From NCBI RefSeq assembly GCF_047495875.1, contig NC_092471.1, positions 11,987,001 to 12,051,000 on the forward strand: a stretch of DNA of 64,000 nucleotides, read 5' to 3'. This DNA is from Pithys albifrons albifrons (Eukaryota > Chordata > Aves > Passeriformes > Thamnophilidae). Shown piece by piece: positions 1-13,487 of this stretch. Made by a program: the position numbers and the translations under genes. Below the pieces are notes generated by a model that was not told the origin of the DNA, made no database searches, and was given only the letters and a program-made list of their open reading frames with translations. The first letter of the stretch is position 1. Each line of letters starts with the position of its first letter.

Positions 1-2515
1 CAATTCCCTTCAAAGACTTTTACTTTCTCTCCTCCCACCACACTCATATGCTGATGCAGAGCAGTACAGGGATTTGCAGCTATTTTGGCCAAGTTCTAAC
101 ATAAAGGCATTGTTTCTGTCTGGGAATCTCCCCTGCTCTGTACCCATAGTGGGAACTATTTTAGCCAGGTCTGTGCCTGTTTGTACAAGTATTTCCCTCT
201 CAGCCAAGGGAGAGCTGCTGCCTGGAAGGAAACGGCTCTTCTGTAGGTGGTGGGACACAGTTCCAGCGAGCGAGAGCTGCACATGCTTTTGGTTTTGCTA
301 GTATTACGCAACACCACGTTTCAGACAAGGAAATCACAGTATCTGAGCAACCAGAGATAGGCAAAACCACCAGGAAGAACTGGACCCTGCTCTTCTACAG
401 CTCCAAAGAAGCCTCAGTGCTGCCCCAGGCAGCATGTTCTGGGACCTGGTTTGGCAAAATGGACTGGCACATGCTTAACAACTTAAGCCTTGACTGTGCG
501 GAAATTGCTTCTAATTTATGGAGAGTGAAAGAGCTCACAACAGGGGGTCAGGACATGCAGAAATGTAGCACAGCTGCCTCTCAGAGACTGCCAAGGTGTC
601 TTCAAAATAACTACAGTGGTTTCATCCTCGTGGGGCAGCTGTTAAAACTATGCAAATAGAAATGCTTAAATCAGAGAACTCTGAAAAAGTGGAGCTCATT
701 CTTATGGATTTCCTTCTTAAGAAATTCCCTGTCCTGTGACAAAAAAAGTTTAAGGGTTCTGGAAAGCACCTGCTCCATTGTGCTTCTTGCCTATGACCAC
801 AAGTCTGAGGGGCTTTGGCTTATTCCAGTAATAGCTAAATCTTGTCTTTGGCCAAGAAATGGACCTTGCAGGAGGAGCCCAAGAGCTGTTGTCCTCATGG
901 GACACAGTTTGCCACAGGACTAATGATTTGAAAGTCACAAACACAAGCCAGCCTTTTTGCCTGATTTTTTCATATTTCAGAGTACACCATAAAGGCACCT
1001 GTGTTTGCTCATTTCCCTCCAGCTTTTCACACTGGGAATTTCAGTCTGCACTTTGGCAAGGGCATTTCAAAGTTGCACGATGGAGTTTATGTCATGGGCC
1101 ATTCCTGCCCCTTGCACTCTTCCTGCCTTTGCACGCCGCTGCCCATCGCAGCAGTGCAGCTGCCCTTGCGCTGAAGGTCGCCTGCTCATCATGCTGACAA
1201 CCCCAGTGCCAGGCTGGGTCAGCCCCCAGCACCGAGGGCAAGCAGCCCCCAGAGCCCACAGCTTCTAACATGCCAAAGAAAGGAAACGAAAGCCATCCAA
1301 CAGCTCTGACTCTTCGCAGCAAAGGCAGAAACAGGGGGAGGGCACTCAGGTGTGCTTTCTACAGCCCTCAGCCCAAGAGCCAAAGCTGGAAGCTGATGCA
1401 ACTGCAAGCTAAAGCATCTCCTCTCTCAGCAGAATAAAACACCAGCTCCTCGCCTGCAAGGCTGCAAGGTAGCAGAGGAAAAACCTGTCAGTGGGAAGGA
1501 CCGACTACTGCACATCCTGGGCCAGATGCCAGCGCCACAGATGCGAGGGAAGGTGGTGAGAGGGGTGGGGGTAGAGGAAGTTTCTGCTACTGAATGAAAC
1601 CAAAACATTCCTCAGGCGAGTCATTACAGCACAGAAGTAGAAGCTCTGAGAAGCTGCACAAGATGTGGAGCATAGAAAGTGCTCCCAGAGGGAGCAGGAT
1701 GAAAGAGCGGATGAGGGTTAAAGACGCATGAAAAATACAAGCAAACGAGACCAGGAGCTGCGGGTACACTCAGAGCCGTTCCAAATGAGCGCTGTCTGAG
1801 CAGCGTGTGTCCCACGGCACCGGCCCCTCTTTGGCTGGGGCCGAGCCTGCTCCAACCATGGCTGCTGTTTCTATCACACAGTTTGTGGGAAACTTGGCAC
1901 GGCCCCACACGCTGCCTCTATTTTGCATCATCGAGGCTTCCTTACCGCTGCTTAACCTCCCAAATTGCCTGTGCCCGTGCAGCGCTCGGCGTGGCACTCC
2001 AGAAAGCACCTGTCACCCCTGCACCGCCACAGCCAAGGGGTTGTCGCGACCTTTCCCTGTCCTACGGAATGCTGAGCTCTGCTGTCGCTGCACAGCATCA
2101 AACCACATACCCACTGCATTTTGCGAGCCTCGGCCTCAGCGTTGGGCTGTGAAACATCCTGGTCACTGTCTCCGCACCGGCGGGGAGCAGGCGCTGTCCC
2201 TGCCGGCAGCATCGGCAGCTGCACGGACACCTCCCGGCCGGCCAAACGCGGCCCCGGCGCTGCCCCGAGCCCCGGCCCTTCCCCGGCTGCAGCGGGGGCG
2301 CTCCTGGCCATCCTCACCTGCGCATCCCGCACACCTGAACGTCCCGCATCCCGCACACCTGCGCATCCCGCGCGCGGCCATTTGGGGTGGACACGAATCC
2401 CAGGGACATACGAAACGAGGGGATGGGGGGCACAAGAGGTGCCAATTTGCCTCTTCTTTGTCTCATTCCCACACGCCTCTCCCGGCCCACAGCCCCGGCC
2501 CCCCGCGGCTCTCAC
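1..2515 (-). other. RAB39B: RAB39B intron 1, 5' part (runs off the left edge)
   Basis: This stretch follows the exon 1 donor on the minus strand. The second RAB39B exon should encode roughly 140 residues in one block (the rest of the GTPase fold and the Cys-rich tail). No minus-strand reading frame here resembles it, so it lies beyond position 1. Positions 1-2000 hold nothing else I can name. From about 2100 the base composition shifts into the GC-rich promoter island. The intronic assignment is inferred from the donor alone. Confidence 0.7.
2322..2373. repeat. GC-rich tandem repeat, about 24-bp period
   Basis: The 16-base unit GCATCCCGCACACCTG occurs at 2322-2337 and 2346-2361, followed by a diverged partial copy. 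The core GCATCCCGC is the reverse complement of the core repeated at 2956-3031 on the other side of RAB39B exon 1. Confidence 0.7.
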
Positions 2516-2730
2516 CGGAACCGCTCCTGCCCGGCCGTGTCCCAGATCTGCAGCTTGATCCTCTTGCCAGGCTCGATCTCCACCAGCCTAGAGAAGAAAT
2601 CCACGCCCACGGTGGGGTCGGAGATCTGGGCGAAGCGCCCCTCGGTGAAGCGGCGGATGAGGCAGGACTTGCCCACGGTGGAGTCGCCGATGACGATCAG
2701 TCGGAACTGGTACAGCCAGATGGCCTCCAT
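2516..2730 (-). CDS. RAB39B: Ras-related protein Rab-39B, coding exon 1 (partial gene)
   Basis: Rab39B is a small GTPase of the Rab family that acts on Golgi, endosomal and autophagic vesicle traffic and is enriched in neurons. The exon gives residues 1-71 plus two bases of codon 72. The P-loop GDSTVGKS is at residues 15-22, the switch I threonine at 40 (DPTVGVDFF) and the switch II core DTAGQE at 64-69, so the nucleotide site is intact. The beginning [15 protein letters not shown] and the unbroken [12 protein letters not shown] favour RAB39B over RAB39A, which as I remember it begins METIW and has a short insertion there. The exon ends CG|GTGAGA after 215 coding bases, the same place as the human c.215+1 donor. 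The rest of the usual 213 residues (G4/G5 motifs and the prenylated Cys-x-Cys tail) lies outside the window. The start ATG sits in the CpG island. Confidence 0.95.
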
Positions 2731-2955
2731 GCTGCCGCCGCCGGCCCCTCAGCGCCCGCCCGCCGCCGAGCCGGCCATGCCCGACCCCGGGCCCGGGGGA
2801 GGCTCAGGAGGGGCCCATGGCGGGCGGGCCGGCCCTGCGGCTGCCGCGGGCCCGTCACCACCGGCGCATCCCCCGGGCCAGGGCCGCCGCCGCCGCCACC
2901 GCCACAGGGACCGCGGGGCCCTCCCCACGCCGCTCGCCGCCGGGATGTGAAGGTG

Positions 2956-3031
2956 CGGGATGCAGGATGCGGGGTGAGGGATGCGGGGTGAGGGATGCGG
3001 CGATGCGGGGGTGAGGGATGCGGGATGCAGG
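2956..3031. repeat. GC-rich minisatellite, GGATGCGGGGTGA-type unit
   Basis: Short imperfect copies of a GGATGCGGGGTGAG-like unit follow one another, with period about 14-15 bases and some truncated copies. The array lies in the probable 5' UTR or core promoter of RAB39B. Confidence 0.75.
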
Positions 3032-3229
3032 CGCGGCCGGCGCGGGGCGCGCTGCGATGCAATGGCGGCCGCACGGTACCCGCACTGCCGGGAGGAGCCG
3101 CCACCCTCGGAACGCGGCGGTGCGGGAGCTGCGCGGGGGCGGGGCCGGGCGGGACCGTGCGGGGCGGCGGGGGCGGCCGGGGAGCCCGCGCGGGGGGACC
3201 GGGCGCTGGAGCCATTCCCGGTGGTCCGG

Positions 3230-3425
3230 GAGGACAGAACGGGTGCCCGGTGGCTCAGAGGGACTGGGGACCGAAGGGATGCCCGGTGGCTCAGGGGACC
3301 GAAGGGATGCCCGGTGGCCCGGAAGGACAGAATGGATGCCCGCTGGCTCAGAGGGACTGGGGACCGAAGGGATGCCCGCTGGCTCAGAGGGACTGGGGAC
3401 CGAAGGGATGCCCGGTGGCTCCGGG
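3230..3425. repeat. Promoter minisatellite, about 36-bp unit
   Basis: At least five diverged copies contain the core GACCGAAGGGATGCCCG preceded by GGCTCAGAGGGACTGGG. The last two full copies are nearly identical, which points to recent unequal exchange or slippage. The GGGATGCCCG core is related to the shorter arrays nearby. Confidence 0.8.
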
Positions 3426-3663
3426 GCCGCGGGGCTGTGCTGAGCCCAAGGCTGGGGGGAGCTGGGGCTGGCAGACCCCAAAGCGAAGGGGCACAGGCCA
3501 AGGCTCGCCTTCCTCAGCGCTTCCCCGAGGTAAAGGGGGACCGAGCGGGGTGCGCAGCAACAGCTTTCTGTGTTTTAAACCCGAGGCTCATTTCTGGAGA
3601 GTTTTGGGCTCCTCGCTCCATCTTACTCATGAAACCCGGCATATCCACATGCACATACATACA

Positions 3664-3686
3664 TGTGTGTGTGTGTGTGTGTGTGT
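3664..3686. repeat. (TG)n microsatellite
   Basis: About eleven uninterrupted TG dinucleotides are followed by TATAA and a short (GA)n run, just outside the right edge of the CpG island. Confidence 0.95.
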
Positions 3687-6082
3687 ATAAAGAGAGAGAG
3701 CGTGTATATAGAATGTGTGTACAGTCTCAAAAATTAATAATTACAGCTGTTAAATACCCAGCAACTTAAATACCCCAAATCTTACACCCGTGTTCCTTCG
3801 CTGTGGTCGAGCGGGAACTTGGCTCTGCAGGGTGAATTCAGTGCAGTGTTCGGGTACCCGAGCGGCAGTGACTGTCCCACACTGTTCCCACAAGTACCTT
3901 GGACTGTAAGTCACAGTTTTGAGCAGCCTGTCCCACCCGGGTGGTGTCACACATCACCACAGCAGCACAGACAGCCACTCTCGCCTGGCTCCCTGGGGTT
4001 CAGCGCCTACTTGTTCAGTACTTGCCAGAGCAGAGTTTTGATCTCTGGAAGGGAAAATGAACATGTATATTATTAAAAACAGTGATCAAAATATGTGTAT
4101 TCAGTCAAACATTTTTTAAAAAAAGAAATGTATTTTTTAAATTTATGAATGAGTTGGTGTTTTCTTTAAATAAAGATGGCTTCATTAAGAACTCCTCCTC
4201 CATGACCACTGTTAAAAATAAACACATCCAGAGTGGCTATTACAGTCATTAGATCCTCAGAAAAAGGATATTTATATAGGTACAAGATAGTTAGCCACCT
4301 TGCAAATTGGACTAGGACATTAGACAGACCATTTCCAGTCTTGAGGAATAAATGGCAAGGAACTTTTTCAATATCCTTTGAAATATAATCTATTTTCAAA
4401 AATAACAATCCCCAAAGATCCTATTTTTGATATACTTTGGGACAGGAAAGAAAACGGATGAAGCAATCTGCACAGCAACAGAAACAGTGCAACAGAGAAA
4501 TATTAAACCTATAAATCCAAGTTAGGGGTACATTAACCAGTGACTCATTGCCAGCGAGGCTTTGTGGGGATCTGGTGCACTTTACCGAGTGATTTCTGAG
4601 TACCTGATGCCCATTAGTTGAAGCCACAACAAATTGTGGTTTCTCTTCACTCACAGTGTGCTTTTCTCTCCTCCCCCCACACACTGTTGCTCCATTCCCT
4701 TTCTTCCACAGGTCTGACCGTGTTCAAGAGGGAACAAGGCAGGCACTCAGTAGCCACCTGTGAGTCACTCATCAGCTGTATCTCCGGGAGCATCTCAAGG
4801 CACAGCTGCCGGTGAAGGTTTCCCGGTCAGTGGCGTGAACTCCAACGGGAGCAGCCAACAAGCACCCTGACTTGCCAGGGCTGTGAGGAGATCACCAAGG
4901 GGTGTGCTGGTGCCCAGCAGATCCTGTCGTAGCTAGAGCAATTCCTGGAGCACCAGGGACCTATCTTCCCCAGCCAGTGAACACCCAGAATCCCGTGATG
5001 CAGATATTATGTTCCTCTTCTCTGAGCACATGCATATAGATGAACACCCGCTGCGTGACTCGGCAGCCATGGCACTAATTAGCAGCCAGTGAGAAGGTAG
5101 GAGCAAATGAGATCCTGGATGAGCTTTTGTTCTGGTACCATTTTACAAAATGGAAAATCTGGTGCCTGAGAGACAGTAACCTAGATTTGATGCAAAAGCA
5201 GGTTTGTTGGCTGAGGACAGGGCAGTGGGTGCTGGGGAGATGCTGCAGGAGCGTGTGCGCTGATGGCAGCGCTCGGAGCAGCCCCCGTGGGCTGTTGGCA
5301 TCCCAGATTAGAGGCAGCCCTTCAGTGCTCCTTCCCGTGGGTCTGGGGGCAATTCAGAGAAGCCTCTTTGTCCTCAGAGTTTATAGTGCTGGGGAGAGCT
5401 GCCCGAGAAACACCTGAGCGCAGGTGAGGGCACAGCTGAACCCAGAGCTCTTGCATCTACTGGCAGCACCTGTGGGACTCCACAAACGAGGTCCAACCCA
5501 GCAGCCAGTGCTGCCTCGGGAACCCAAAGGGAGCTCCCATGCAGGTAAGAACTGCCCTGCACCCTGAGCTGCCTACAGCCAAACATGGGTTAAAGCCCTG
5601 CCCTGTGCACACCTCTGCATGCAGCTCCTGCACAAGGTGGCAAAAATCCCCACATCAGCCACTGGAGCAGGTATTTCTTATTTTGTAGATTAAGACAGAA
5701 AAGCTGGAACAAAATGGAGCGAGGGCTGGAGAATGACTCCCTTGCTATCCTGGGCTGCCTGAAGTCTCTCTCCCAGAGAGATTATGTTAACTCTCTTTTA
5801 GCATTAGATGATGAAGCCCTAACCAGATGCTCAGGCTTTTGTAAGCTCAGTTCCTCAGACTGGTGGGTGGTGATTGCTGGCAGAAACCCCACATTAAGGG
5901 CCCTGCACCATCCTCAGCAGTCTCCATGGCTGGGGCAGGATGGTCTCGAGGCAGGCAGCTCCTCTTGGCCAGGAGCCCTCTGCTGTGAGAAACAAAACAG
6001 AGAAGGTCTTGAGCAGTGGTCAGGGATGCCTCGAAGGCAGACACTGCCCTGGCTCCCATCACTGCCATTCACAGAGGTACTG

Positions 6083-6210
6083 CATAGAATCATGGAATGT
6101 TTTGGAAGGGACCTTACAGCTCGTGCAATTCCAAAACCCTGCCATGTGCAGAGAGACCTTCCACTCAAAGCCTCATCCAACCTAGCCTTGGTTGAATTCC
6201 CTCTAAACAG
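6083..6210 (-). mobile_element. CR1-type LINE 3' end fragment
   Basis: The plus strand begins CATAGAATCATGGAATG and continues with TTGGAAGGGACCTTACAG, CCTGCCATG and CTCATCCAACCTAGCCTTGG. This is the reverse complement of the conserved 3' end of chicken repeat 1, so the element is on the minus strand and 5'-truncated as usual for CR1. It is clearly diverged and carries no coding part. Confidence 0.85.
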
Positions 6211-9200
6211 TTTGCTGTTGAGTTGCAGCATAGTTTTAATCCCAAACCAGCCAGCGCCCTTTACACTCTGGCCGTTGGAGGCTGAGGCCATCTCCCAGCC
6301 CTAGGCAGCACTATGAGGAGCAGAGTGCATCAGCACTGCACACACCATGCAATTTTAATGCCCTTTCAGTTTCCAAGGATACAAAAAACAATCAATCAGA
6401 AACAATCCCTCGCTGCGGGGCTGGTTGCACAGGAGCCTAGCAAGGCAGCCTGTGCTTGTGCCCCAGCCTGGGACAGTGCAGTGATCCCAGCATGCTGGGG
6501 AACTGGAGCACCCAAATCCACAGGCTGTCATCCCTGACCCTCGTAGGTACTACATCCCAGCCACACTCCCAATGGAGCCGTTCGTTGTTGCAGAGAGAAA
6601 TTGCATCCAAGCAGAGCCCAGAATGCATACACAACCAAACAGGCCAGAGAACAGTTGCTGAAAACAGGCACAGGCCACACACCAGGATGACAGGAGTGAT
6701 GACAGTGGTGCTGGGTAACCACACAGAGCAAACAATTTATTAGCTAGTTCCAAAAAACATCGCTGTTAAATTAGGCCTGTCCAGATGTGAGATGGAGACA
6801 GATTACACTGCTGACAGGGATGTCATTGCACCCATGACCTGCTAGCTGATCTGTGCCGCTGTAAAACCCAGGACAGAGGGAAGGCATTAAGCAAATTAGT
6901 GTTTATTATTTATACGATGCCCACAGTTAGTGAGGGTGGTGCAGACAAGCGTAAAGCCAAGGGTGCCACACAGTGTTCTGGAACTGACTGCCCAGCTGAC
7001 AGCAGGCACTGGGAGTGCAATTTAGGACTTGATGAGGTGACAGCCTTAGAGTCTCCAACAGCAGTAGCAGAGGGGAGCACAGGAAGGGCTGAATACCACC
7101 AGGCACAATGGTGATGCTTCTGTCCCACCTTGTCTTGTGGCTGAGCTAAAGTGCCTTTTGTAGTAGTGCAGTTCTGTGGCAGAGTGGCAGCCTCTGTTCC
7201 CAGGAAATTTGTCTAACCTCCCTCCCCAAACACCAGCAATGCTTCTAGTGCTCAAGGGAGTGAGTACTGCACGTGAAGGCAGCTTCAGCCATGCTGGCTG
7301 GGATTCCAGGGGTGGGACATCCTGCAGAGGTACCACTAGTTCCCCAGTGTGACACTGCCATCAAAAGCAGTAAAATAGACACAGGCTCAATAAAGACCCA
7401 TGAGTGATGCTGGCTGTCCCATTAATGGGCACCTATCAATATAGGAACCCATTACCTAAATGGCTCTCCTACACTAGGTGCCCAGGCTCCTTCTGTACCC
7501 ATCTGAGAGAGGCAGGAACATGTTGAGAGCTATTTATCCCACTCAGCTTGATGGAACTGTCCTCCAGGACTGCTGCTCTCCCCTTGACCTCAGAGAAACA
7601 AAGGGCCCAGCACAGAGCAGCTGCCAGACCTCAGACTGCTGGAACTGCCCCACTGCCTGAGCAGAAGGCTCTGCCTCCTCACAAGAAGCTTAACAACACC
7701 ACAGAGACAGGGCTGCAAAGCCAGCCAAGATCCATGTCAGTGAGAAAATGTGAAAGAGACACAAATGCAGAGAAACTTTAGAAATAACCAAACCTTGAGT
7801 CAACAGCAGTGCTCCAGGGCAGTGTTTGCATTTGCTTTGCAGCCAGAAAGGACAGAGAAGATTCAACTCTCATACAGTGTGATCTGTGTGGGTGGATGTG
7901 CACAGAGGATAAGGCATTCCTGCAAGTGGCAGAGCTGCCCTCTGGTGCCACTCGGCATCCACATGACACAGCCTCCAGCCCCAACGGCTGGCACATGCAA
8001 GCAAGTCAGCTGGCTTTTTTGAAGAGATATAAAACAATTGCCAAACATTTCCCTGTGACAGTAAATTAAGCCTCAGCTCATTGCCATGAGATGCCTTACT
8101 CCAGATGCAGCTCCAGTGTCTTATTTCAGATTACGATCACATTAAAATGGTTGTGGGTTGGCTGATCGAAAAAGGGGGGCTCCCATCAAGAGATCATTTT
8201 ATCTGCCTGAGTCTGCCTGAATCCAAGCACAGACCCTCCATTGGGAATATTATGTCTTTGTAGCTGTTCTTCCCAGGGAGGGAACAGGATCTGCTTAGAG
8301 CAAATAGAAGCTATTACAATCAGGATAAATTAGTAATGGTGAGTGGGAGAGAAGAGGGAAGGAAAAGAGGTTATTGTGATTTTTCTTTCTACAGAGTGGT
8401 TGTCTGAGCTACTTACACTGCCAGAAAACAGCTCCCTGGCTCCCCCTCCGAGTCCAGAGCTCAGACTGGAGCTACTTTGGATTGTTAACAGCTAGCAGGA
8501 TGGTATTAGGGGTTGTTAGATGCACAAAATCTGATTTCTGTTCCTACTGGTAGCATCTCAAGTTTAGCAGCAGAGTAGGCAGGTCTGCAGGGAAAAGGCA
8601 AAATATCCTTGCAATTGCTCTGTTCAACACCACTAAACACTTACCTTTTAATCAGAACCTGCAATGCCTGTTGAGGATTAATTGTGGGGCTCTTTAAGGT
8701 GCTGCAGCGGGTAGGACTGTGGCTCTGTGGTGTTGTATGTTTTCCATTTTGTAAAATACAAGATGCTGAGCAATTTGCTGAACCCTGACTGCAGTCCTGG
8801 AAAAAAAAGGAAAACCGACACGCAGAAATGGTTTCATGCTCAGGGCTCCTTCCATTCCTCCTAAAACAACTTACTAAACCAGGGCTGATTTAGTTAGCTT
8901 GGGTCCACAAAAAAGGCTGAATTGCTACAGCTCAGAGACAAGTTCAGCCTTAATATGATTTTACAGCATTTTAAAAAGCAAATACCTGCCTGCTCAAGCA
9001 CCTATTTCAGGTCACTTGCAGGGCAACGACTGTACCACCACCGGCCCCTTTCCAGCAGGAATGTTACCTGGAGCCCTCCATCATGAAGCTGGTGTGACCA
9101 GCAAACTTGGCAAGTGCAGCCCCTGCTCCTGTTAGTGTTTTCCCACCCTGTCTAGGATGCTGCTGCCTGCTGACAGCTTCACCCTTCATTCAGATATGAC

Positions 9201-12200
9201 TGATATGAGGCATTTAAGCTGACTGAATGGGAAATGAATACAAAACAAAAAGGAACTTGTTCTGACGCTGCCAAACTCCCGTAGGGCTCCTGGAGGAGGC
9301 ATTGCCAGCTCTTCATCATGCCCATCCCTCTCTCAGAAGAAAGAGATCTCATGTAAACCATTAACAGTAATTTCTCCATAGGCCTTCTAAAGACCAACAC
9401 TCAGTTTTTGTGCCCTCCAACCAACCAAACGTGTTTGGAGGTGTGGGTGAAAGTGGCAAACAAAAAAAGAGGGAATGGCCACTCTGGAGTTGCTGAAACC
9501 TCATTGCTCCAAACCAGCCACCTCCTGCTTATGACAGGCCAAGAGCTGGTACTGCTGTACCAAAACACACTCAGAGTCATCCTGGGGCCCACAAACTTCA
9601 CTCTGGGAGAGCTGCTCCTTGCGGCACAGCCACCAGTACAAGATGTCTCCCAGAAAGCAGCCCCTGTGATGAAGTAGCTTCTCCTGGCTGAGCCCATGGG
9701 AAGGGACTTCTGTTGGAAGGGCTCTCCAGAGGTCAGCGGGACACAGCACAGCTCCAGGAACATGGACCTTACACGTCTCTGCAAGCATTGCTCTTCCAGG
9801 GCTTTCCAGTGAGCTCCCCAGTTTCTCCTGACAATCTTTGTGACAGCACTCAGAGGGACATCTCCTGGGCAACCATTTTAACACCTGAGGGCTGCAAAGT
9901 AAGCAGGTGGAAAAGGGATTAAGCCATGAAAAATATAGAAGGACCAATCAGTCAACTAGAACACATAATCAAACCTTGTGCTGAATATGCTCATGCTCAC
10001 TTATGAGGATCAGAAGTGTGATTATTTTTTTATGTCAGTTTTTGATAGACCAGTCTATTTTATACATCTTTTGACTTCACAAGCCTGCAAAAATACAGCA
10101 TTTCTTATATCAACAGATCATATTATTACATGGGTTTATTTAGCCAGTATCCTTTTATCTCCAAATCTCTGCAGTACTTAATTTTTTTTCTTGTCTTGGT
10201 GAAGGATAAAGCTAAGCAAATATTTAGTAATGGAGAATTAATTCAACCACTTCTTTTCCTTTTCCTCTGAGACATTCATTCACTGGACATTGTTCAAGAT
10301 TCAATAATTATTTTTCTTCTTTAGTTTGCTTCTAAACTATTTTCAGTAGTTACTGATACCTGTATGAGGCAGAAATACTTTCTAGACTTTTGTTTTCTCT
10401 TTTTTTTTTTTTTAAATCTGGGAAGATTTCCAAAAAACAGTTATATAAATCAGACATAAACTGGATGGAAGCACATTGACTCTCAAACACAGAACTCTCA
10501 TGGAAAGCAGTTGCCAGCTCTATTGTTGATATTGAGGTTTCTATTTGATATTAAGAGGAGAGTGCCCAAGAGTCCCAGCCTGGCACACCCAGCATTTCCA
10601 GTCCCTGGGGTCACTCCTGTATCCAGCAGGAGCTCAGGGACCCCAGTCAGCTCCCACTGCAGCGCTGGCACCAGCATATTCATATCCAGGGAAATGAGAA
10701 GCATAAACCATATCAGTGTATGCATAAAGCCTTACCTTTTCATGGAGCTTTGCTTAACACATTCTACAATAAACTAGTGAACACAGTCAGAAAACTTTCC
10801 ATCTTTTTTTTTCTTTTTATTTCACCAGCCACAACCCAACTCATGTCATCACCAGCACACGCTACAGGCCCGAGTCTCTGTTATGTGCAGCATTCACAGA
10901 CAACAAATGTCAACATCATAAGCCACATGTAAACAGTTAACCTCTTACCCACAAGCTCTTCCACTCCTCCACAGGACGCTGGCAATAAATGTGCCTTAAA
11001 TAATTTTATGATAAAGTGCTTTCTGCACAGAAAGTTAAACAGAAATAGCGAATTTTACTGTCTCAGGATCAGCTGTGTGACAAGAGTGTGTGTGGTTTGG
11101 CAGTGTAATCTTTTGCTTTGATAAACCATTAAATGCAAAGAAAGCTTCTTAAGTTAATTAGGGCTTAATTTAAATAAACAAGCCAGCAAAAGATTAACAA
11201 AAATCCTCAATGGAATCTGAATGCAAAAAAGAGTCTGCTCACAAAGTCCCATGCCAAGTTCATAAAAGTAACTGCACTGGGATGACCTGGCCCACTGACC
11301 CCCTTTTTCTCCCTTACTGGCACCACCAATGAAAAACATGTTAATTTTCTGCAAGACCAACACAACCATTTCCAGCTCCACTGACACAAACAGCAGTTTT
11401 GGCAACATCTTCATGTGCCAATACTGCATGGGGAAGACGAGGAGGAGGAGGTGGGTTGCCTCCATTTTTGTGATGGAGAGAAGTCAGCTGAACCTGCCAG
11501 AAGAGACCTGAACTTGTCCAAGACAAAGCCCACAGTGTTACCAATACATTCCAAGCCACAGCAGAAATTCCACTCCCAGAGCACCCTGTGGACAGGGAAG
11601 CACTTGGGAGGAGGTAAGCAGTCAAGTGGGTAACTTCACTGCAACAAGCCACCACCCCTTTGACCAGGGCTTCTCATGGTAGGTAAGTTATGCATGTGTA
11701 TAAATATTCACATACTCAGCACCCAAGGCAAAGATAATAATTTAAAAACTCCCACCTTAGGTCCAATATTGTCATTTTATCCCAAAAAGGTAATACATGA
11801 ACAAACATGCCAGGCTGGAACCCTTACAAGGTATCTTTGGGCTGACACATTACATGTATCTCAGCTTCTTCATTAGACAGTCATTCCTTAATTCTGCTGC
11901 TCTATGACTCTCAGTGCTTTCAGTACTGCGACTGGTACATTTCCAAGTATTGTAATTTTCCAAATACAAAACCACTTTAATTCTTTTTTTTCCAATAAAA
12001 GCTGCTGATTATCTCCTAAATGTCTCCATTTAATGAAAAACACTTGTTATTTCAAGTGTACATTTTCCCACTCATTTATTTACAACCATCTTTGCTAAGC
12101 TGAAAATTTAGGCTAAGCTTGAGTTAAATAAAATCAACCATTAAAGGAGAATACCAAAATATTCACAGAGCCAAAATCTAGGGTAGGATAATTACAAAAA

Positions 12201-13487
12201 AATATTTCTCCATGACATTTCACTTGCCCTTGGGCAAAAATGATTCATTTTGACATCACAAAATTTAACACCTTTTTTTGCTTGCTTTTTTTTTTCTCAG
12301 ACCATGATAAAAATAGGTACAAGGAGACCAGTTGATGACTCAAGAAAAACATTCTATTTAATCACAATATGTACATCCAAAATAGAAATTACAAAGCTGC
12401 AATTCAAAATACATTCACAACACCACTCTGCCATGGCCAATGTGACAGATACAAAGGGGTTTTTTGCAAGCTACTGGCAAAAAAGGAATTCCAGCCATGG
12501 ACAAGTCACTCACAGGCATCAAGTGAAAGGAAGACTAGAAAGGCAGCAGGGGATGCAGGGGCAGGAGACACCTCAGACAACTGTAGCTCTGCAGCTCCCT
12601 TTCACATTCACTCACCCCCTACTTACCTCTCTCACCAGCCCCCAACAGCTCCCAGCATCTCCTGCGTTCCAGTGAGGTTTTGCCCTTTCACTCCTAACCT
12701 GTGGTGCCAGGCTAACATAAGACTGTTTCCTACATCACTAGTTCATACTGAAATGTTTTGCACACAAGGCATTGCAAATGTGCAATTAGGCCCATTAGAA
12801 ATGTAACCATATTTTACATTTGGGCAAGCACTTTAGTTTATATTGCACTCAAACTGTCCCTTTGCAGTGAAACTTGCCTGAGGTCACTGAGGAAGCCTGT
12901 GGTAAAGCTGGGAAAACAGACCCTGCTTGCAAAATCCCACTAATGTAGGACCATCACTGCACTCTTTCAGATTAAAGTGTAAAGTAATTAATATATTGAA
13001 TTCCTCATTGTCATCCTCCTCAGGTTACTTCATTTGCTTCTTCAAATAGTCCTCTCTTTCTTTAGATCCACTTTGGAGCTCAATTTTCCTCACATTAGAG
13101 ACTTGTTATCACCAGCGACAAAAGCAAAGCTCCCCTTCTCAAACTGTGCTGCTGGTGGCTCAGAGCAATTGTACATCAAGTACGAAGTGTATCACTTGCA
13201 GGGAGTATGAATAATACCACGCTGCTGCTTTAGTACAACTACATCTCTGCATGGAAAAAAAATGGCACAAGAAACAGTAAAAAAAAAGTATCCATACCTC
13301 CTTTTCCTTCTGCCAGTGTTCCCACAGCTTAATGGAATTCAAATATACTTAATATAAATGATTAAATAAAAGGGCAAATTAAGTTTCTTCTTGGTCAAAA
13401 TCAAGTATAGCATCAGTTTGGCATCTTCCATGTCCTCTGTCAGTGAATTAGTACTTAACACCAACACCTCCAAGGTATTGTCCATCA

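Larger units (their letters stand above)
2100..3560. promoter_or_regulatory. CpG island and promoter region of RAB39B
   Basis: This is a long GC-rich, CpG-rich block that surrounds the RAB39B start codon and contrasts with the AT-richer flanks on both sides. The 5' UTR and transcription start should lie on the minus strand just above 2730, probably within 2731-3200, but no TATA box or defined start site is visible. The island is broken up by three tandem arrays listed separately. Several long open frames on both strands here come from the lack of AT-rich stop codons and are not genes. Confidence 0.8.
3570..13470. other. Intergenic region between RAB39B and the SYTL2-like gene
   Basis: No exon is supported in this interval. 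Open frames are short, lack plausible splice sites in register, and show no recognisable family. One CR1 fragment is at 6083-6210. Positions 10000-13400 are AT-rich with A/T runs, for example near 10400 and 12290. Distal poly(A) sites of the Slp gene could extend its 3' UTR into the right end of this interval, but the site at 13488 is better formed. Confidence 0.6.

Noticed and set aside
1..2511. Search for RAB39B exon 2
   Set aside because: No frame carries the expected G4/G5 GTPase motifs or the Cys-rich tail, so the exon must lie outside the window.
1807..2991. 394-codon plus-strand frame and several overlapping long frames
   Set aside because: GC-rich CpG-island sequence has few stop codons. 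The frame runs antisense through RAB39B exon 1, is Pro/Arg/Ala-biased and shows no domain.
9401..9947. Overlapping 89- to 148-codon frames on both strands near 9.5 kb
   Set aside because: The peptides look mildly protein-like and a retroelement remnant was considered, but no motif could be recognised and the two strands compete.
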